Assembly (NCBI GenBank): GCA_934444765.1
Contig: CAKSDC010000017.1
Coordinates: forward strand, 1 to 48,500
Source: an uncultured Oscillospiraceae bacterium
GTDB lineage: Bacteria; Bacillota; Clostridia; Oscillospirales; Ruminococcaceae
DNA length: 48,500 nucleotides
Direction of reading: 5' to 3'
The translations under genes and the position numbers were made by a program. This document shows positions 7,801 to 14,959 of this stretch, piece after piece; within the stretch, counting starts at the first letter, position 1, and the number at the start of each line of letters is the position of its first letter. Below the pieces are notes generated by a model that did no database searches, was not told the DNA's origin, and saw only the letters and a list, made by a program, of their open reading frames with translations.

Positions 7801-8905
7801 TATCAGTGATATATCCACAAGAACATCTATAAGTCCTATCGGATAGTTTCAAGTCTTTTTTGATAGTTCCACAACGATTGCACATCTTACTACTTGGATA
7901 GAACCTATCTGCTAATCTAAGTTCAATCCCATAGATATGACACTTATTAGTTAGTTTGGTTCTAAATTCATAGAATTTCTGTTGCGATATCGCTCTTGAA
8001 AGATGCCTATTTTTCATCATGCCTTTGACGTTTAAGTCTTCAATAGTTATATATTTTGGCTTGGTTTTCACCAGTTCACTAACTACCTTATTGATATAAT
8101 CCGTTCTTATACATGATAGTTTATAGTTTAATCTTTGTACGATAAGCCTCTGTTTATCGATATTTTGTCGAGTAGCTACTCCTTTCAAAATATTATTTCG
8201 TTTTTTAAAACTTTCATATTTCCTTGAAAGTTTTCTCTGTTCACGTTTGAGTGTCTTCTCTAAATGTCTAACCTTTGGTGTTTTATTGATATTTTTGTAA
8301 ATTTTTCTATTACTAATGGTAGCAAAATCCTTTATACCTAAGTCTATACCATATCCAAAAGAGTTTAACACTGGTTTAGGTGGTTCATCAACTTCAGCTA
8401 CCACAGATACAAAGTACTTTCCACCATGATACGATACTGTTCCACTCCTAACTTTAACGTTAGTTGGAATGTACCCTTTTTCTTTAAGTCTAACCCATTT
8501 TAGAGTAGGTATCTTTATTCTATGGCGATTGACGATTAAGTCCGTTTTGCTATTTTTAGGAAAGTATGCTTTGACATCATAATTATGTTTCTTTTTGAAC
8601 TTTGGAAAACCAGTCTTTTTATTGAAAAAATTTCTAAAAGCACAGTTTCCATATATCATAGACTGTTTTACTGCCTTAGAACTTACTTCTTTAATCCAAT
8701 TGAACGTAGGATTATTAGGTAAAAATTCATGATTTAACCACTTTTCAAAATCATAGGCGGATAAAAATTCCCCAGTATTTTGATACACTTCCAAATTTCT
8801 ACTTAAATAAAAATTATAGATATATCTACATACTCCTATAGTTTTATGGATTAGAACTTTTTGTTCAGGTGTAGGGAAAATTTCAGTCTTATAACTTTTT
8901 AACAA
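7745..8905 (-). CDS. tnpB: TnpB RNA-guided nuclease, IS200/IS605 family
   Basis: The 386-aa protein has the full OrfB/TnpB layout: N-terminal helix-turn-helix-like region (TEIFPTPEQKVLIHKTIGVC), a wedge domain, and a C-terminal RuvC domain. All three acidic catalytic positions are present: Asp in GYGIDLGIKDFATI, Glu in ITIEDLNVKGMM and Asp in TDRDFNASLNL. The zinc ribbon (CNRCG ... CSCG) is intact, so the protein looks nuclease-competent rather than a dead repressor. It starts at a TTG at 8905 with AAGGAG 9 bases upstream. Known members make RNA-guided cuts that keep the element in place. No tnpA is adjacent. Confidence 0.95.
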   Translation of the reverse strand: MLKSYKTEIFPTPEQKVLIHKTIGVCRYIYNFYLSRNLEVYQNTGEFLSAYDFEKWLNHEFLPNNPTFNWIKEVSSKAVKQSMIYGNCAFRNFFNKKTGFPKFKKKHNYDVKAYFPKNSKTDLIVNRHRIKIPTLKWVRLKEKGYIPTNVKVRSGTVSYHGGKYFVSVVAEVDEPPKPVLNSFGYGIDLGIKDFATISNRKIYKNINKTPKVRHLEKTLKREQRKLSRKYESFKKRNNILKGVATRQNIDKQRLIVQRLNYKLSCIRTDYINKVVSELVKTKPKYITIEDLNVKGMMKNRHLSRAISQQKFYEFRTKLTNKCHIYGIELRLADRFYPSSKMCNRCGTIKKDLKLSDRTYRCSCGYITDRDFNASLNLKDCLTYKIA

Positions 8906-9067
8906 TTTCTTAATCTCCTTAGTTTGGCAATACTATTGCCCCTTGTTATAATAACTCTCTAACGTGCTAAAACGTAACACTATATTTTGAAATATTTTCA
9001 AGTTTGGATATACTCACAAATATTACGGCTCTACTTTGGACAGTATGCACAAACTTTTAAAACCCTA

Positions 9068-9096
9068 TTGACTTTTAAAAGTATATATGTTAGAAT
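9068..9096 (+). promoter_or_regulatory. tmRNA promoter
   Basis: TTGACT (9068-9073) and TAGAAT (9091-9096) are separated by 17 bp, about 45 bp upstream of the mature tmRNA 5' end. The distance implies a short 5' leader removed by processing. Confidence 0.8.
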
Positions 9097-9140
9097 ATAC
9101 TCTACCATAGAATAGAATACTTAGAACTTTAACTAATCGT

Positions 9141-9497
9141 GGGGGCGTAAAGGTTTCGACGGGGACTTTGAAGTTCGGTAAGCGGGCAGAGACGCACGAC
9201 CTCTTTAAAATGTGCAAACAACGTTTTAAATATAAACGCTGATGAAGATTCTATGCTAATGGCTGCCTAATGGCGCCATTCGTTCTACTAAGACTTACCA
9301 CGGTTTTAATTAGAGCGTCGATTTAGTGGTCAACTTCCTATATGTGCTACCTTTCGCTATAGGTCGTATCTTAAAGGTTACTCTTACTTTCGCTTAGTAT
9401 ACTGTGCAAACTTAAGGGGAACTTAATCAGTATAATACGCCCGTAGAAAGCCGTATGAATGGGTTTTCGGACACGAGTTCAATTCTCGTCGCCTCCA
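9141..9497 (+). ncRNA. ssrA: tmRNA (ssrA)
   Basis: The 5' end GGGGGCG pairs with the 3' CGCCTCC (one G-U) to make the acceptor stem. The conserved 5' part (GGTTTCGACGGGGA) and the T-arm (GGACACGAGTTCAATTCTCGTC) frame the tRNA-like domain. The 3' CCA is not encoded: the discriminator A is followed by TAC. By alignment with the Bacillus subtilis layout (TTAAATATAA just before the resume codon) the tag reading frame is 9238-9270, giving ADEDSMLMAA and a TAA stop. tmRNA with SmpB rescues stalled ribosomes and tags the product for proteolysis. Confidence 0.95.
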
Positions 9498-9520
9498 TAC
9501 TACTAAATATGTTAGACTAT

Positions 9521-9556
9521 CGCATATCTCCACAGATGTGCGACTTTCTTTATTTT
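9521..9556 (+). terminator. tmRNA terminator
   Basis: CGCATATCT / AGATGTGCG (9-bp stem with one G-U, loop CCAC, 9521-9542) is followed by the T-rich run CTTTCTTTATTTT. It starts 24 bases after the tmRNA end. Confidence 0.85.
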
Positions 9557-9603
9557 AAAATCTTAAAATATCACGTCAAATAATACTTCACTTAACGTTT
9601 GTC

Positions 9604-9640
9604 AATGGTATAAGATACCATTAGCTTGAAATGGTTTCAA
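9604..9640. promoter_or_regulatory. Two palindromes upstream of the MATE promoter, possible operators
   Basis: AATGGTAT-AAG-ATACCATT (9604-9622) and TTGAAA-TGG-TTTCAA (9626-9640) are perfect inverted repeats with 3-base centres, located 36-72 bp before the -35 box at 9676. They could be regulator sites or small hairpins; no bound protein can be named. Confidence 0.4.
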
Positions 9641-9675
9641 CCACAATCCCACTAACTTTAGACGAGGAGATAAGG

Positions 9676-9704
9676 TTGACAAAATAAAGATAGTATGATA
9701 TAAT
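9676..9704 (+). promoter_or_regulatory. Consensus promoter of the MATE exporter gene
   Basis: TTGACA (9676-9681) and TATAAT (9699-9704) with 17-bp spacing are a perfect consensus. Transcription should start near 9711, leaving a leader of about 150 bases. Confidence 0.88.
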
Positions 9705-9710
9705 ATCAGC

Positions 9711-9786
9711 AGAAAATCTGTGTGAATTTTTCTAAGGATATCAGTCTTATTTTCGTCACACCCACAAGTTGGGGTGTGGCGTTTTT
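9711..9786 (+). promoter_or_regulatory. Attenuator-like leader with terminator hairpin before the MATE gene
   Basis: CGTCACACCC / GGGTGTGGCG (9754-9781, one G-U) followed by TTTTT is a strong intrinsic terminator placed between promoter and gene. Upstream, GTGTGA at 9720-9725 can pair with TCACAC at 9756-9761, which would break the terminator stem, so two exclusive folds are possible. AGAAAA / TTTTCT (9711-9733) can form a third hairpin. I recognise no known riboswitch class and no convincing leader peptide with a ribosome site. The inference is conditional read-through into the exporter gene. Confidence 0.65.
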
Positions 9787-9820
9787 GCTTTTAATAAGAT
9801 AGTTCTTGACTAACACATTT

Positions 9821-9859
9821 AGGAGGTGAACCTCTGCACTATACACGATGCAGTGCAGA
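9821..9859 (+). promoter_or_regulatory. Structured ribosome site of the MATE gene
   Basis: AGGAGG (9821-9826) can be closed into a hairpin, GGAGG-TGAA-CCTCT (9822-9835). The next segment makes an overlapping 8-bp inverted repeat, TCTGCACT / AGTGCAGA (9833-9840 and 9852-9859). The two folds exclude each other because they share 9833-9835. No normal start codon lies 5-10 bases after the ribosome site; the downstream hairpin would bring it near the ATG at 9865. Confidence 0.5.
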
Positions 9860-9864
9860 ACCAT

Positions 9865-11205
9865 ATGAGTCAAACGTACATGAAAGAAGAAAAGATACTT
9901 CCACTTATAGCTAAGATGTCGCTACCTATGGTAGTTTCAATGTTAGTGAACTCTATGTATAACATAGTGGATAGCTACTTTGTAGCGAAGATTAGCGAAA
10001 AGGCTATGACTTCTTTATCGTTAGTATTTCCTATACAAAATCTGATAAACTCTACTATGATAGGTTTTGGAATAGGTATAAATTCGGCTATAGCGTACTA
10101 TTTAGGTGCAAAAGAAGAAGAGAAGGCTCAAAAGTCGGCAAGTCAGGGAATGTTATTAGCTACCATTCACGGAATACTACTTACTATACTGTGCATATCT
10201 GGAATGAAGTACTTTCTACAGATATTCACTTCCGACGCTGAAACTATAGAGTTAGGAGTAAGCTATTCCAACGTGGCGTTCTGCTTTACTATAGTAGTAG
10301 CATGGCAGTTGGTATTCGAAAAGACTTTTCAAGCAGTGGGACGCATGATGACCACCATGTTATGTATGTTGGCAGGATTTATAACTAACATAGTTCTTGA
10401 CCCTATGCTTATATTCGGAATAGGTATACTTCCAGAAATGGGCATTAAAGGGGCTGGTTTAGCTACTGGAATAGGTCAAACAGTAGGATTGATAACGTAT
10501 ATCCTCAGTTATACGCTATCACCAATACAGATAGAGTATAGCCTAAAGCACGCCAAACTAAGTGGAGATATCTGTAAAAGACTATATTCAGTAGGCATTC
10601 CCGCAAGTTTGAATATGGCACTCCCCTCCCTGTTGATATCCGTACTAAACGTTATACTTGGAAACTTCTCTCAAAGTTACGTGTTCGTGTTGGGAGTATA
10701 CTATAAACTACAGACGTTCTTATACTTACCAGCAAACGGAGTAGTTCAAGGCATGAGACCTATAATAGGTTACAACTACGGTGCTAACGAACACAAAAGA
10801 GTTAAGAACGTCTTCTATGTAGCGTGTGCGTTGATATGCAGTATCATGATAGTAGGCACTATACTATGTATAGTAATACCAAGTAGTCTAATAGGGATAT
10901 TCACTCAAAATGCGGACACTATAGACATAGGAGCGAACGCTCTGCGTATCTTATGTATAGGATTTATAGTATCTTCCGTATCGGTTACTACTACGGGAGC
11001 TTTAGAAGGTATGGGAAAAGGTCTGCCGTCTTTAGCAATTTCGATGTGTAGATACGTACTATTAATAGTTCCTATAGCCTACGTACTAAGTAGTATCATG
11101 GGAGCAGTCGGAGTATGGCACGCTTTTTGGACTACCGAACTTATAACTTCTATATTAGCGTACCTATATCTTAAACACATATTCAAACGTATAGAAAGAG
11201 TTTAG
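9865..11205 (+). CDS. MATE family multidrug/Na+ antiporter
   Basis: The product of about 446 residues has twelve hydrophobic segments in two similar halves, and N-terminal family features (ILPLIAKMSLPMVVSMLVNS, YNIVDSYFVAKIS), placing it in the MATE exporters, DinF-like branch. It would expel drugs or metabolites across the cytoplasmic membrane using a cation gradient. The frame is open back to a GTG at 9826, but that codon overlaps the ribosome site itself, so ATG 9865 (MSQTYMKEEK) is chosen; ATG 9880 is an alternative. The gene has its own promoter, an attenuator-like leader and a structured ribosome site, which points to induction by an exported compound or translation stress (inference). 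Confidence 0.92.
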   Translation: MSQTYMKEEKILPLIAKMSLPMVVSMLVNSMYNIVDSYFVAKISEKAMTSLSLVFPIQNLINSTMIGFGIGINSAIAYYLGAKEEEKAQKSASQGMLLATIHGILLTILCISGMKYFLQIFTSDAETIELGVSYSNVAFCFTIVVAWQLVFEKTFQAVGRMMTTMLCMLAGFITNIVLDPMLIFGIGILPEMGIKGAGLATGIGQTVGLITYILSYTLSPIQIEYSLKHAKLSGDICKRLYSVGIPASLNMALPSLLISVLNVILGNFSQSYVFVLGVYYKLQTFLYLPANGVVQGMRPIIGYNYGANEHKRVKNVFYVACALICSIMIVGTILCIVIPSSLIGIFTQNADTIDIGANALRILCIGFIVSSVSVTTTGALEGMGKGLPSLAISMCRYVLLIVPIAYVLSSIMGAVGVWHAFWTTELITSILAYLYLKHIFKRIERV

Positions 11206-11210
11206 ACTAA

Positions 11211-11240
11211 AAGCCGTTGTGTTACTATTCACAACGGCTT
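11211..11240 (+). terminator. Terminator of the MATE gene
   Basis: AAGCCGTTGTG / CACAACGGCTT (11-bp perfect stem, 8-base loop) follows the stop by 5 bases. The T run is weak (TTAAAAT). It lies between convergent genes. Confidence 0.7.
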
Positions 11241-11265
11241 AAAATCTACTATTAACTATTAGTGA

Positions 11266-12339
11266 CTATCTTCTGACCCTTCTATCTTTGCCAGTAGTCT
11301 GATAGTATGTCTTCTTAGCTTCATACATACGCTGTTCTGCTCTTGTGACGACTTTTTCAAAGGGTTCGTCTTCATCGTTAGCCTTAGCATAGCCAAAAGA
11401 TACGTGATACCCTTTATCAGCAAGTTCTATATCGACGTTATGTACTAACTGTTCCACTGTAGATAGGTTATCCGTAAAGTAGAAAGATACGAACTCATCA
11501 CCGCCTATTCTGTAGGAGTACAACGCACCAAAAGAACGCTTGATACTACGTGCTACAGTCTTTAACATAGTATCCCCAACTTGATGACCCTGTTCATTGT
11601 TAAGTTCGTGAAGTCCGTTAACGTCGGCATATATGCAAATAGGTTTTTCTTTTAAGTTTGTGAACTCTTTAAAGTCGTTTTCATAGCAGTTACGATTTTT
11701 AAGTCCTGTTAGCAAGTCGTTTTCGCTGAGTTCTTTAATTATGACCGTTTGAACCATACTCTTTAAACGTATAGGAACTACTATCGTTACTACCACTATA
11801 GATATTGCAAAAAAAGTGATAGCATTCCAAATATCCACCCACGCTATATCTGGCGATTTGAACTTTTCTACCAATATACAGAATATTACTACGCTTACAC
11901 TCTGTGAAAGTATAGTATATAGTGGTCGTTGTGTAAATAGTAACGGTATCATAAGTAGAACACATACATATGTAACGGCTAACATATCAGTGTGCTTTAT
12001 GGTAAGGAAACCAGATTGAGCGTATACTATAGCCATATACCAATATATCAATACAGTATGTAGCCAAAACGCCTCACCCTTTAGTTTGATTAAAAGTCTT
12101 TGAATTAATAGCGTAGCAAACATAGTCCCAGCAGTGGAAAAGTATACTATAGAGTTAGTCTTTGCTACTTCCAACGAAACTCTGCTAACCACCCCTAATA
12201 CTGCGAACAGTATTCCAGATACTATTAAGTATATCGAAAGGTTCTTTACGTCTTGACTTAATACGCTGTACTTATACTTATGATATGTGGACTTATCCAA
12301 TCCACCGTATAAGATAATATCTTTTAGTTTTTCTATCAT
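11266..12339 (-). CDS. Membrane-bound diguanylate cyclase (GGDEF)
   Basis: The 357-aa protein has about six transmembrane helices in residues 34-195, then a GGDEF domain. Signature elements are DLLTGLKNR (208-216), YADVNGLHELNNEQGHQVGD (237-256) and RIGGDEFVSF with GGDEF at 279-283, so synthesis of cyclic di-GMP from two GTP is expected. No RxxD allosteric inhibition site is found five residues before GGDEF, so product inhibition may be lost. The N-terminal helices are a probable sensory or localisation module without an identified ligand. The ATG at 12339 follows GAGGA. It is read alone between convergent and co-oriented neighbours. Confidence 0.92.
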   Translation of the reverse strand: MIEKLKDIILYGGLDKSTYHKYKYSVLSQDVKNLSIYLIVSGILFAVLGVVSRVSLEVAKTNSIVYFSTAGTMFATLLIQRLLIKLKGEAFWLHTVLIYWYMAIVYAQSGFLTIKHTDMLAVTYVCVLLMIPLLFTQRPLYTILSQSVSVVIFCILVEKFKSPDIAWVDIWNAITFFAISIVVVTIVVPIRLKSMVQTVIIKELSENDLLTGLKNRNCYENDFKEFTNLKEKPICIYADVNGLHELNNEQGHQVGDTMLKTVARSIKRSFGALYSYRIGGDEFVSFYFTDNLSTVEQLVHNVDIELADKGYHVSFGYAKANDEDEPFEKVVTRAEQRMYEAKKTYYQTTGKDRRVRR

Positions 12340-12380
12340 AGTGCGTGTCCTCTAATGCTAATTAAGTGTACTACAGATAT

Positions 12381-12409
12381 ATTATAGCATATCCATTGAC
12401 CAAACACAA
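12381..12409 (-). promoter_or_regulatory. Promoter of the GGDEF gene
   Basis: On the minus strand an extended -10 (TGC-TATAAT, TATAAT at 12386-12381) has TTGTGT (12409-12404) 17 bp upstream. Start codon at 12339. Confidence 0.6.
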
Positions 12410-12464
12410 GCATTTTTACTATATATAAGGTTCAGTTTGGACACGTTAGAAACTTTTCACGACC

Positions 12465-12499
12465 AATAGCCTCTACCCAAACATACGGTAAAGGCTATT
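12465..12499. terminator. Strong hairpin after the kinase gene, no T run
   Basis: The 13-base arms 12465-12477 and 12487-12499 pair with one G-U (AATAGCCTCTACC and its partner). The hairpin begins 4 bases after the kinase stop. It lacks the U run of an intrinsic terminator on either strand, so it may be an RNA-stabilising or processing structure instead. Confidence 0.5.
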
Positions 12500-12502
12500 A
12501 GT

Positions 12503-13591
12503 TTAGAATATATACTTATCTATAATAGGAATGTGCATAGGTGTAGAGTCGCCTACTACGTAGTTCTTTCTGATATTGTAGATATCCTTTCGTAGACTTT
12601 TAGATACTCTACTACTTAAACTGATAAGTCTGTGGTATAGGTCGGAACTACTTAGTATCATTCTATCGTTATATATCTTATCTATTATTATCTTAGCAGA
12701 AGTATCAACGTCGCCTAACTGTTCATACGCTATAGATAGCTTATATAGATATAGTTCACGCATTAAGCAGTTACGCTCGGAACTCATGGCTTCTTGTAGA
12801 ACCTCTATAGCTTGATAGTACTGTTTATGGAGTAACATAGTATCCACGTTTAGCAAAGTCTGTTCGCTTAGTTCCTCCGAATTGTAGTATACTTCAGCAC
12901 TCTTAACTTTAAGTTTAATCTTATCTAAATCCTTGTATAGTGCGGATACGTCTTTATACCTCTTATCGGAAGACAGTTGTACACACTTTCTTATTATCTT
13001 ACCAAAGCCATAGTCGGTGAACACTTCATCTTCAGGATAAGAACCTATCAACATAACGTTCATAAGCACGCCCAAAGAGTAGATATCAGAACGTTCATCG
13101 GTATTGCTAAAGCCAAAGTGTTCAGGTGAAGCATACCCAACAGTACCCATATGAGAAGTATCTTTAGAGTTCACATCACAGTATTTAGAGATACCAAAGT
13201 CTATCAATATAGGTTGATTATCTTTAGTAATGACTATATTGTTAGCGGAAATGTCTCTATGCACTATGCCTACAGAGTGTAGCTCACCTACCGCCTTACA
13301 GAGTTCCAACATATAGTGTTTAACTTTAGAAGGTGGTAATATTATGTGTTCTTCCAACTCCTTTTCAAGAGTTTTACCTTGTATGTATTCTTCTAATATC
13401 TGGATTTTAGTACCTAAGTCTTTTAAATAGCACACCTTAGGAAAGTGCGGACTATCTAATATAGATACAGTTCTATACAGTTCCAACTGCTTTATAGGAG
13501 CGTACTTTAAAACGTACAGTTTACCCGTTTCTACTCGCTTTACTAACGATACGTCTTTAGAAAGTTTTTTTAACTCTTTAAACTTACTCAA
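12503..13591 (-). CDS. Hanks-type Ser/Thr protein kinase
   Basis: The start is set at the TTG at 13591 because GGGGGAGGA lies just upstream; the open frame extends further, to 13636, without a ribosome site. In this numbering the 362-aa protein shows the ATP Lys (YVLKY, about 29), catalytic HRD in HRDISANN (111-118), DFG in LIDFGISKY (131-133) and the SPE motif in GYASPEHFG (155-157). After the kinase domain, residues about 230-362 are helical (TLLNVDTMLLHKQYYQAIEVL) and look TPR-like, a probable partner-binding region. There is no transmembrane segment, so it is cytosolic, unlike PrkC with its extracellular PASTA domains. It is divergent from an HTH gene only 67 bases away. Confidence 0.92.
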   Translation of the reverse strand: MSKFKELKKLSKDVSLVKRVETGKLYVLKYAPIKQLELYRTVSILDSPHFPKVCYLKDLGTKIQILEEYIQGKTLEKELEEHIILPPSKVKHYMLELCKAVGELHSVGIVHRDISANNIVITKDNQPILIDFGISKYCDVNSKDTSHMGTVGYASPEHFGFSNTDERSDIYSLGVLMNVMLIGSYPEDEVFTDYGFGKIIRKCVQLSSDKRYKDVSALYKDLDKIKLKVKSAEVYYNSEELSEQTLLNVDTMLLHKQYYQAIEVLQEAMSSERNCLMRELYLYKLSIAYEQLGDVDTSAKIIIDKIYNDRMILSSSDLYHRLISLSSRVSKSLRKDIYNIRKNYVVGDSTPMHIPIIDKYIF

Positions 13592-13607
13592 AAAAATTTC
13601 CTCCCCC

Positions 13608-13636
13608 TTGAAATGTTTGCAAAAATAGTATATCAT
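13608..13636 (+). promoter_or_regulatory. Probable promoter of the HTH gene in the kinase/HTH divergent region
   Basis: TTGAAA (13608-13613) and TATCAT (13631-13636) are 17 bp apart. The start site would be very close to the AGGAGGTG ribosome site (13644-13651), giving an unusually short leader. The AT-rich TAGTATATCATATACTATA stretch is also a palindrome and could be an operator shared by both genes. Confidence 0.5.
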
Positions 13637-13658
13637 ATACTATAGGAGGTGTCAATAC

Positions 13659-14114
13659 ATGGATAAAAAACATAAAAAGTCCACCGAAGAACTGTTAGGA
13701 ACTCTAACTGACAGTAACTACTCTTTAGATACATATCTTAACACCAACGACGAACAGTTTATAGTCTGCAACGTGGCAAGAGTGCTAAACCAAATGATAT
13801 CTGAAAAGAACGTTAAAAGAATAGACGCTATACGTCAATCCGACTTAAGCCCAAACTATGCGTACCAAATATTCAGCGGTAAAAAGTGCAACCCCTCACG
13901 GGATATCATAATAGCACTATGCATAGGCGTAAAGCTGACCCTTGAAGAAACTCAAAAAGTTCTAAAAGAGTGCGGTTATCCTATGCTATACGCTAAAGTA
14001 AAGCGTGATAGCATCATAATATATGGTATATGTCATAGGTTTTCGGTAATAGAAGTAAACGAACGCTTAGCTGACCATTTTGAAACTCTAATAGAGGGTA
14101 CTCAAGAGGCATAA
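13659..14114 (+). CDS. Small HTH protein divergent from the kinase gene
   Basis: The 151-aa protein starts at ATG 13659 with AGGAGGTG 7 bases upstream. Residues about 45-105 look like a helix-turn-helix: IDAIRQSDLSPNYAYQIFSG resembles the Cro/CI recognition pair and is followed by the conserved-looking PSRDIIIALCIGVKLTLEE. The C-terminal 40 residues are unassigned. The head-to-head placement with a soluble kinase suggests a phosphorylation-linked regulator or substrate (inference). A terminator closes the gene at 14124-14156. No metal or ligand site is seen. Confidence 0.7.
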   Translation: MDKKHKKSTEELLGTLTDSNYSLDTYLNTNDEQFIVCNVARVLNQMISEKNVKRIDAIRQSDLSPNYAYQIFSGKKCNPSRDIIIALCIGVKLTLEETQKVLKECGYPMLYAKVKRDSIIIYGICHRFSVIEVNERLADHFETLIEGTQEA

Positions 14115-14123
14115 CACACAATA

Positions 14124-14156
14124 AAAACACTATTAGCTTACACTGATAGTGTTTTT
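14124..14156. terminator. Bidirectional terminator after the HTH gene
   Basis: AAAAACACTAT / ATAGTGTTTTT (11-bp perfect stem, 11-base loop) lies between convergent genes. The stem ends supply the T run on both strands. Confidence 0.85.
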
Positions 14157-14176
14157 ATATATGTATATAATATTAA

Positions 14177-14275
14177 CTACTTGCCTTTAACATTTTTAGT
14201 AGCTTTTGCAACTGACACGACAGCTCCTGCAACAACTAAAAGAAAATCAATAACATCTAATGGTGATTTAGCCAT
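14177..14275 (-). CDS. 32-aa hydrophobic small protein
   Basis: ATG at 14275, TAG at 14177, with TTAGGAGTG ending 7 bases upstream of the start. The peptide is a single hydrophobic helix (VIDFLLVVAGAVVSVAKATK) with a Lys-rich tail, probably membrane inserted. It is the last of six genes in a compact minus-strand set (15615 to 14177). The strong ribosome site and conserved spacing to the gene before it (15 bases) support it as real. I do not recognise a family. Confidence 0.7.
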   Translation of the reverse strand: MAKSPLDVIDFLLVVAGAVVSVAKATKNVKGK

Positions 14276-14290
14276 AATGCTCACTCCTAA

Positions 14291-14449
14291 CTATTTAGTT
14301 TTCACGCTTTTTCCGAAATCGTAAATCTGTTTGACACTAACTGCTACTGTTATTGCTGTCAAAGCAATATCAAGTGGTACAATACCTGTTTTAGGTTTAA
14401 CTACTTTTTTAAGAATCTGTTGAGCAACAAGTTTTTTTGGATTTACCAT
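14291..14449 (-). CDS. 52-aa small membrane protein
   Basis: ATG at 14449, TAG at 14291, with TAGGAGGA upstream. The product is basic at the N terminus (MVNPKKLVAQQILKKVVKPK) followed by one hydrophobic helix (IVPLDIALTAITVAVSV) and a Lys-containing tail. Fifth gene of the six-gene small-protein set. Family unknown; a membrane-active or membrane-anchored role is inferred from composition. Confidence 0.72.
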   Translation of the reverse strand: MVNPKKLVAQQILKKVVKPKTGIVPLDIALTAITVAVSVKQIYDFGKSVKTK

Positions 14450-14493
14450 AATAATTCCTCCTATTATTTACATAACGACACATATATTGGATG

Positions 14494-14952
14494 TTATATT
14501 TTTAATTTGGCTTTAACAACCTGAGTAACTAATACTCCTAAACCTGTTAATACTTTCTTAGCCACACCTTTATTACGTTCTTTATTTTTGGCATATTCTT
14601 GGCTTAATTCACACATCATTTTTGAAATGGTATTAACTGCATCAACATTATACTCTTCAAAATCGTCGCCTAAAAGCCTTGGATATTCATTATATTTTTT
14701 GGTAGCTTCTGAAACTGAATATCCATATTCACCAAATACTATTCCACTTTTTCCATTTTTCATAAAGGAAGTATCTATAATACCCAATACTTGCTCTTCA
14801 GGTATAGAGTTAGCATAATAGCTTAACGCATTATTTAAAACACTATTTGGAATGTTTTCGTAAGTATATACTCTATATCTTCTACCACCTGGAACACAAT
14901 TTCTAATATACTTACTAATTGCCTGTGCTTTTAAATCTTTTAAATTAGCCAT
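14494..14952 (-). CDS. 152-aa protein of the small-protein operon, possible PH-like domain
   Basis: The frame is open from an ATG at 14982, but ATG 14952 is preferred: AAGGTAGGTAG precedes it, and it follows the upstream stop (14960) by 7 bases. The middle (IPEEQVLGIIDTSFMKNGKS, then GIVFGEYGYSVSE) has the pattern 'Ile-Asp-Thr ... Gly-Lys-xGly-Ile/Val-Phe ... Gly' of small bacterial PH-like domains; this is a weak resemblance. The C terminus is basic with one hydrophobic stretch (VLTGLGVLVTQVV). It is the only member of the set with an apparent globular domain, so it is a good handle for homology searches. Function unknown. Confidence 0.68.
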   Translation of the reverse strand: MANLKDLKAQAISKYIRNCVPGGRRYRVYTYENIPNSVLNNALSYYANSIPEEQVLGIIDTSFMKNGKSGIVFGEYGYSVSEATKKYNEYPRLLGDDFEEYNVDAVNTISKMMCELSQEYAKNKERNKGVAKKVLTGLGVLVTQVVKAKLKI

Positions 14953-14959
14953 AGCACAA

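Larger units (their letters stand above)
7597..9001 (-). mobile_element. Solo tnpB element of IS200/IS605 type
   Basis: The element holds tnpB and no TnpA (Y1 transposase), so it would depend on a helper in trans or be immobile. The right end is placed at the hairpin 7600-7631. The left end is uncertain: upstream of tnpB are two short palindromes, GGCAATACTATTGCC at 8926-8940 and TTGAAATATTTTCAA at 8987-9001, and one of these may mark it. It lies between the tmRNA promoter and a dockerin gene. Coordinates are approximate. Confidence 0.6.

Noticed and set aside
7745..8905. A nuclease-dead TnpB-like repressor (TldR)
   Set aside because: All three RuvC acidic residues (Asp, Glu, Asp) and the zinc ribbon are present, so it looks catalytically competent.
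9826..9864. GTG 9826 as start of the MATE gene
   Set aside because: The GTG overlaps its own AGGAGGTG ribosome site, so it cannot be read from it.
11735..12019. Additional frames inside the GGDEF gene
   Set aside because: They overlap a gene with clear domain motifs and have no ribosome site or recognisable content.
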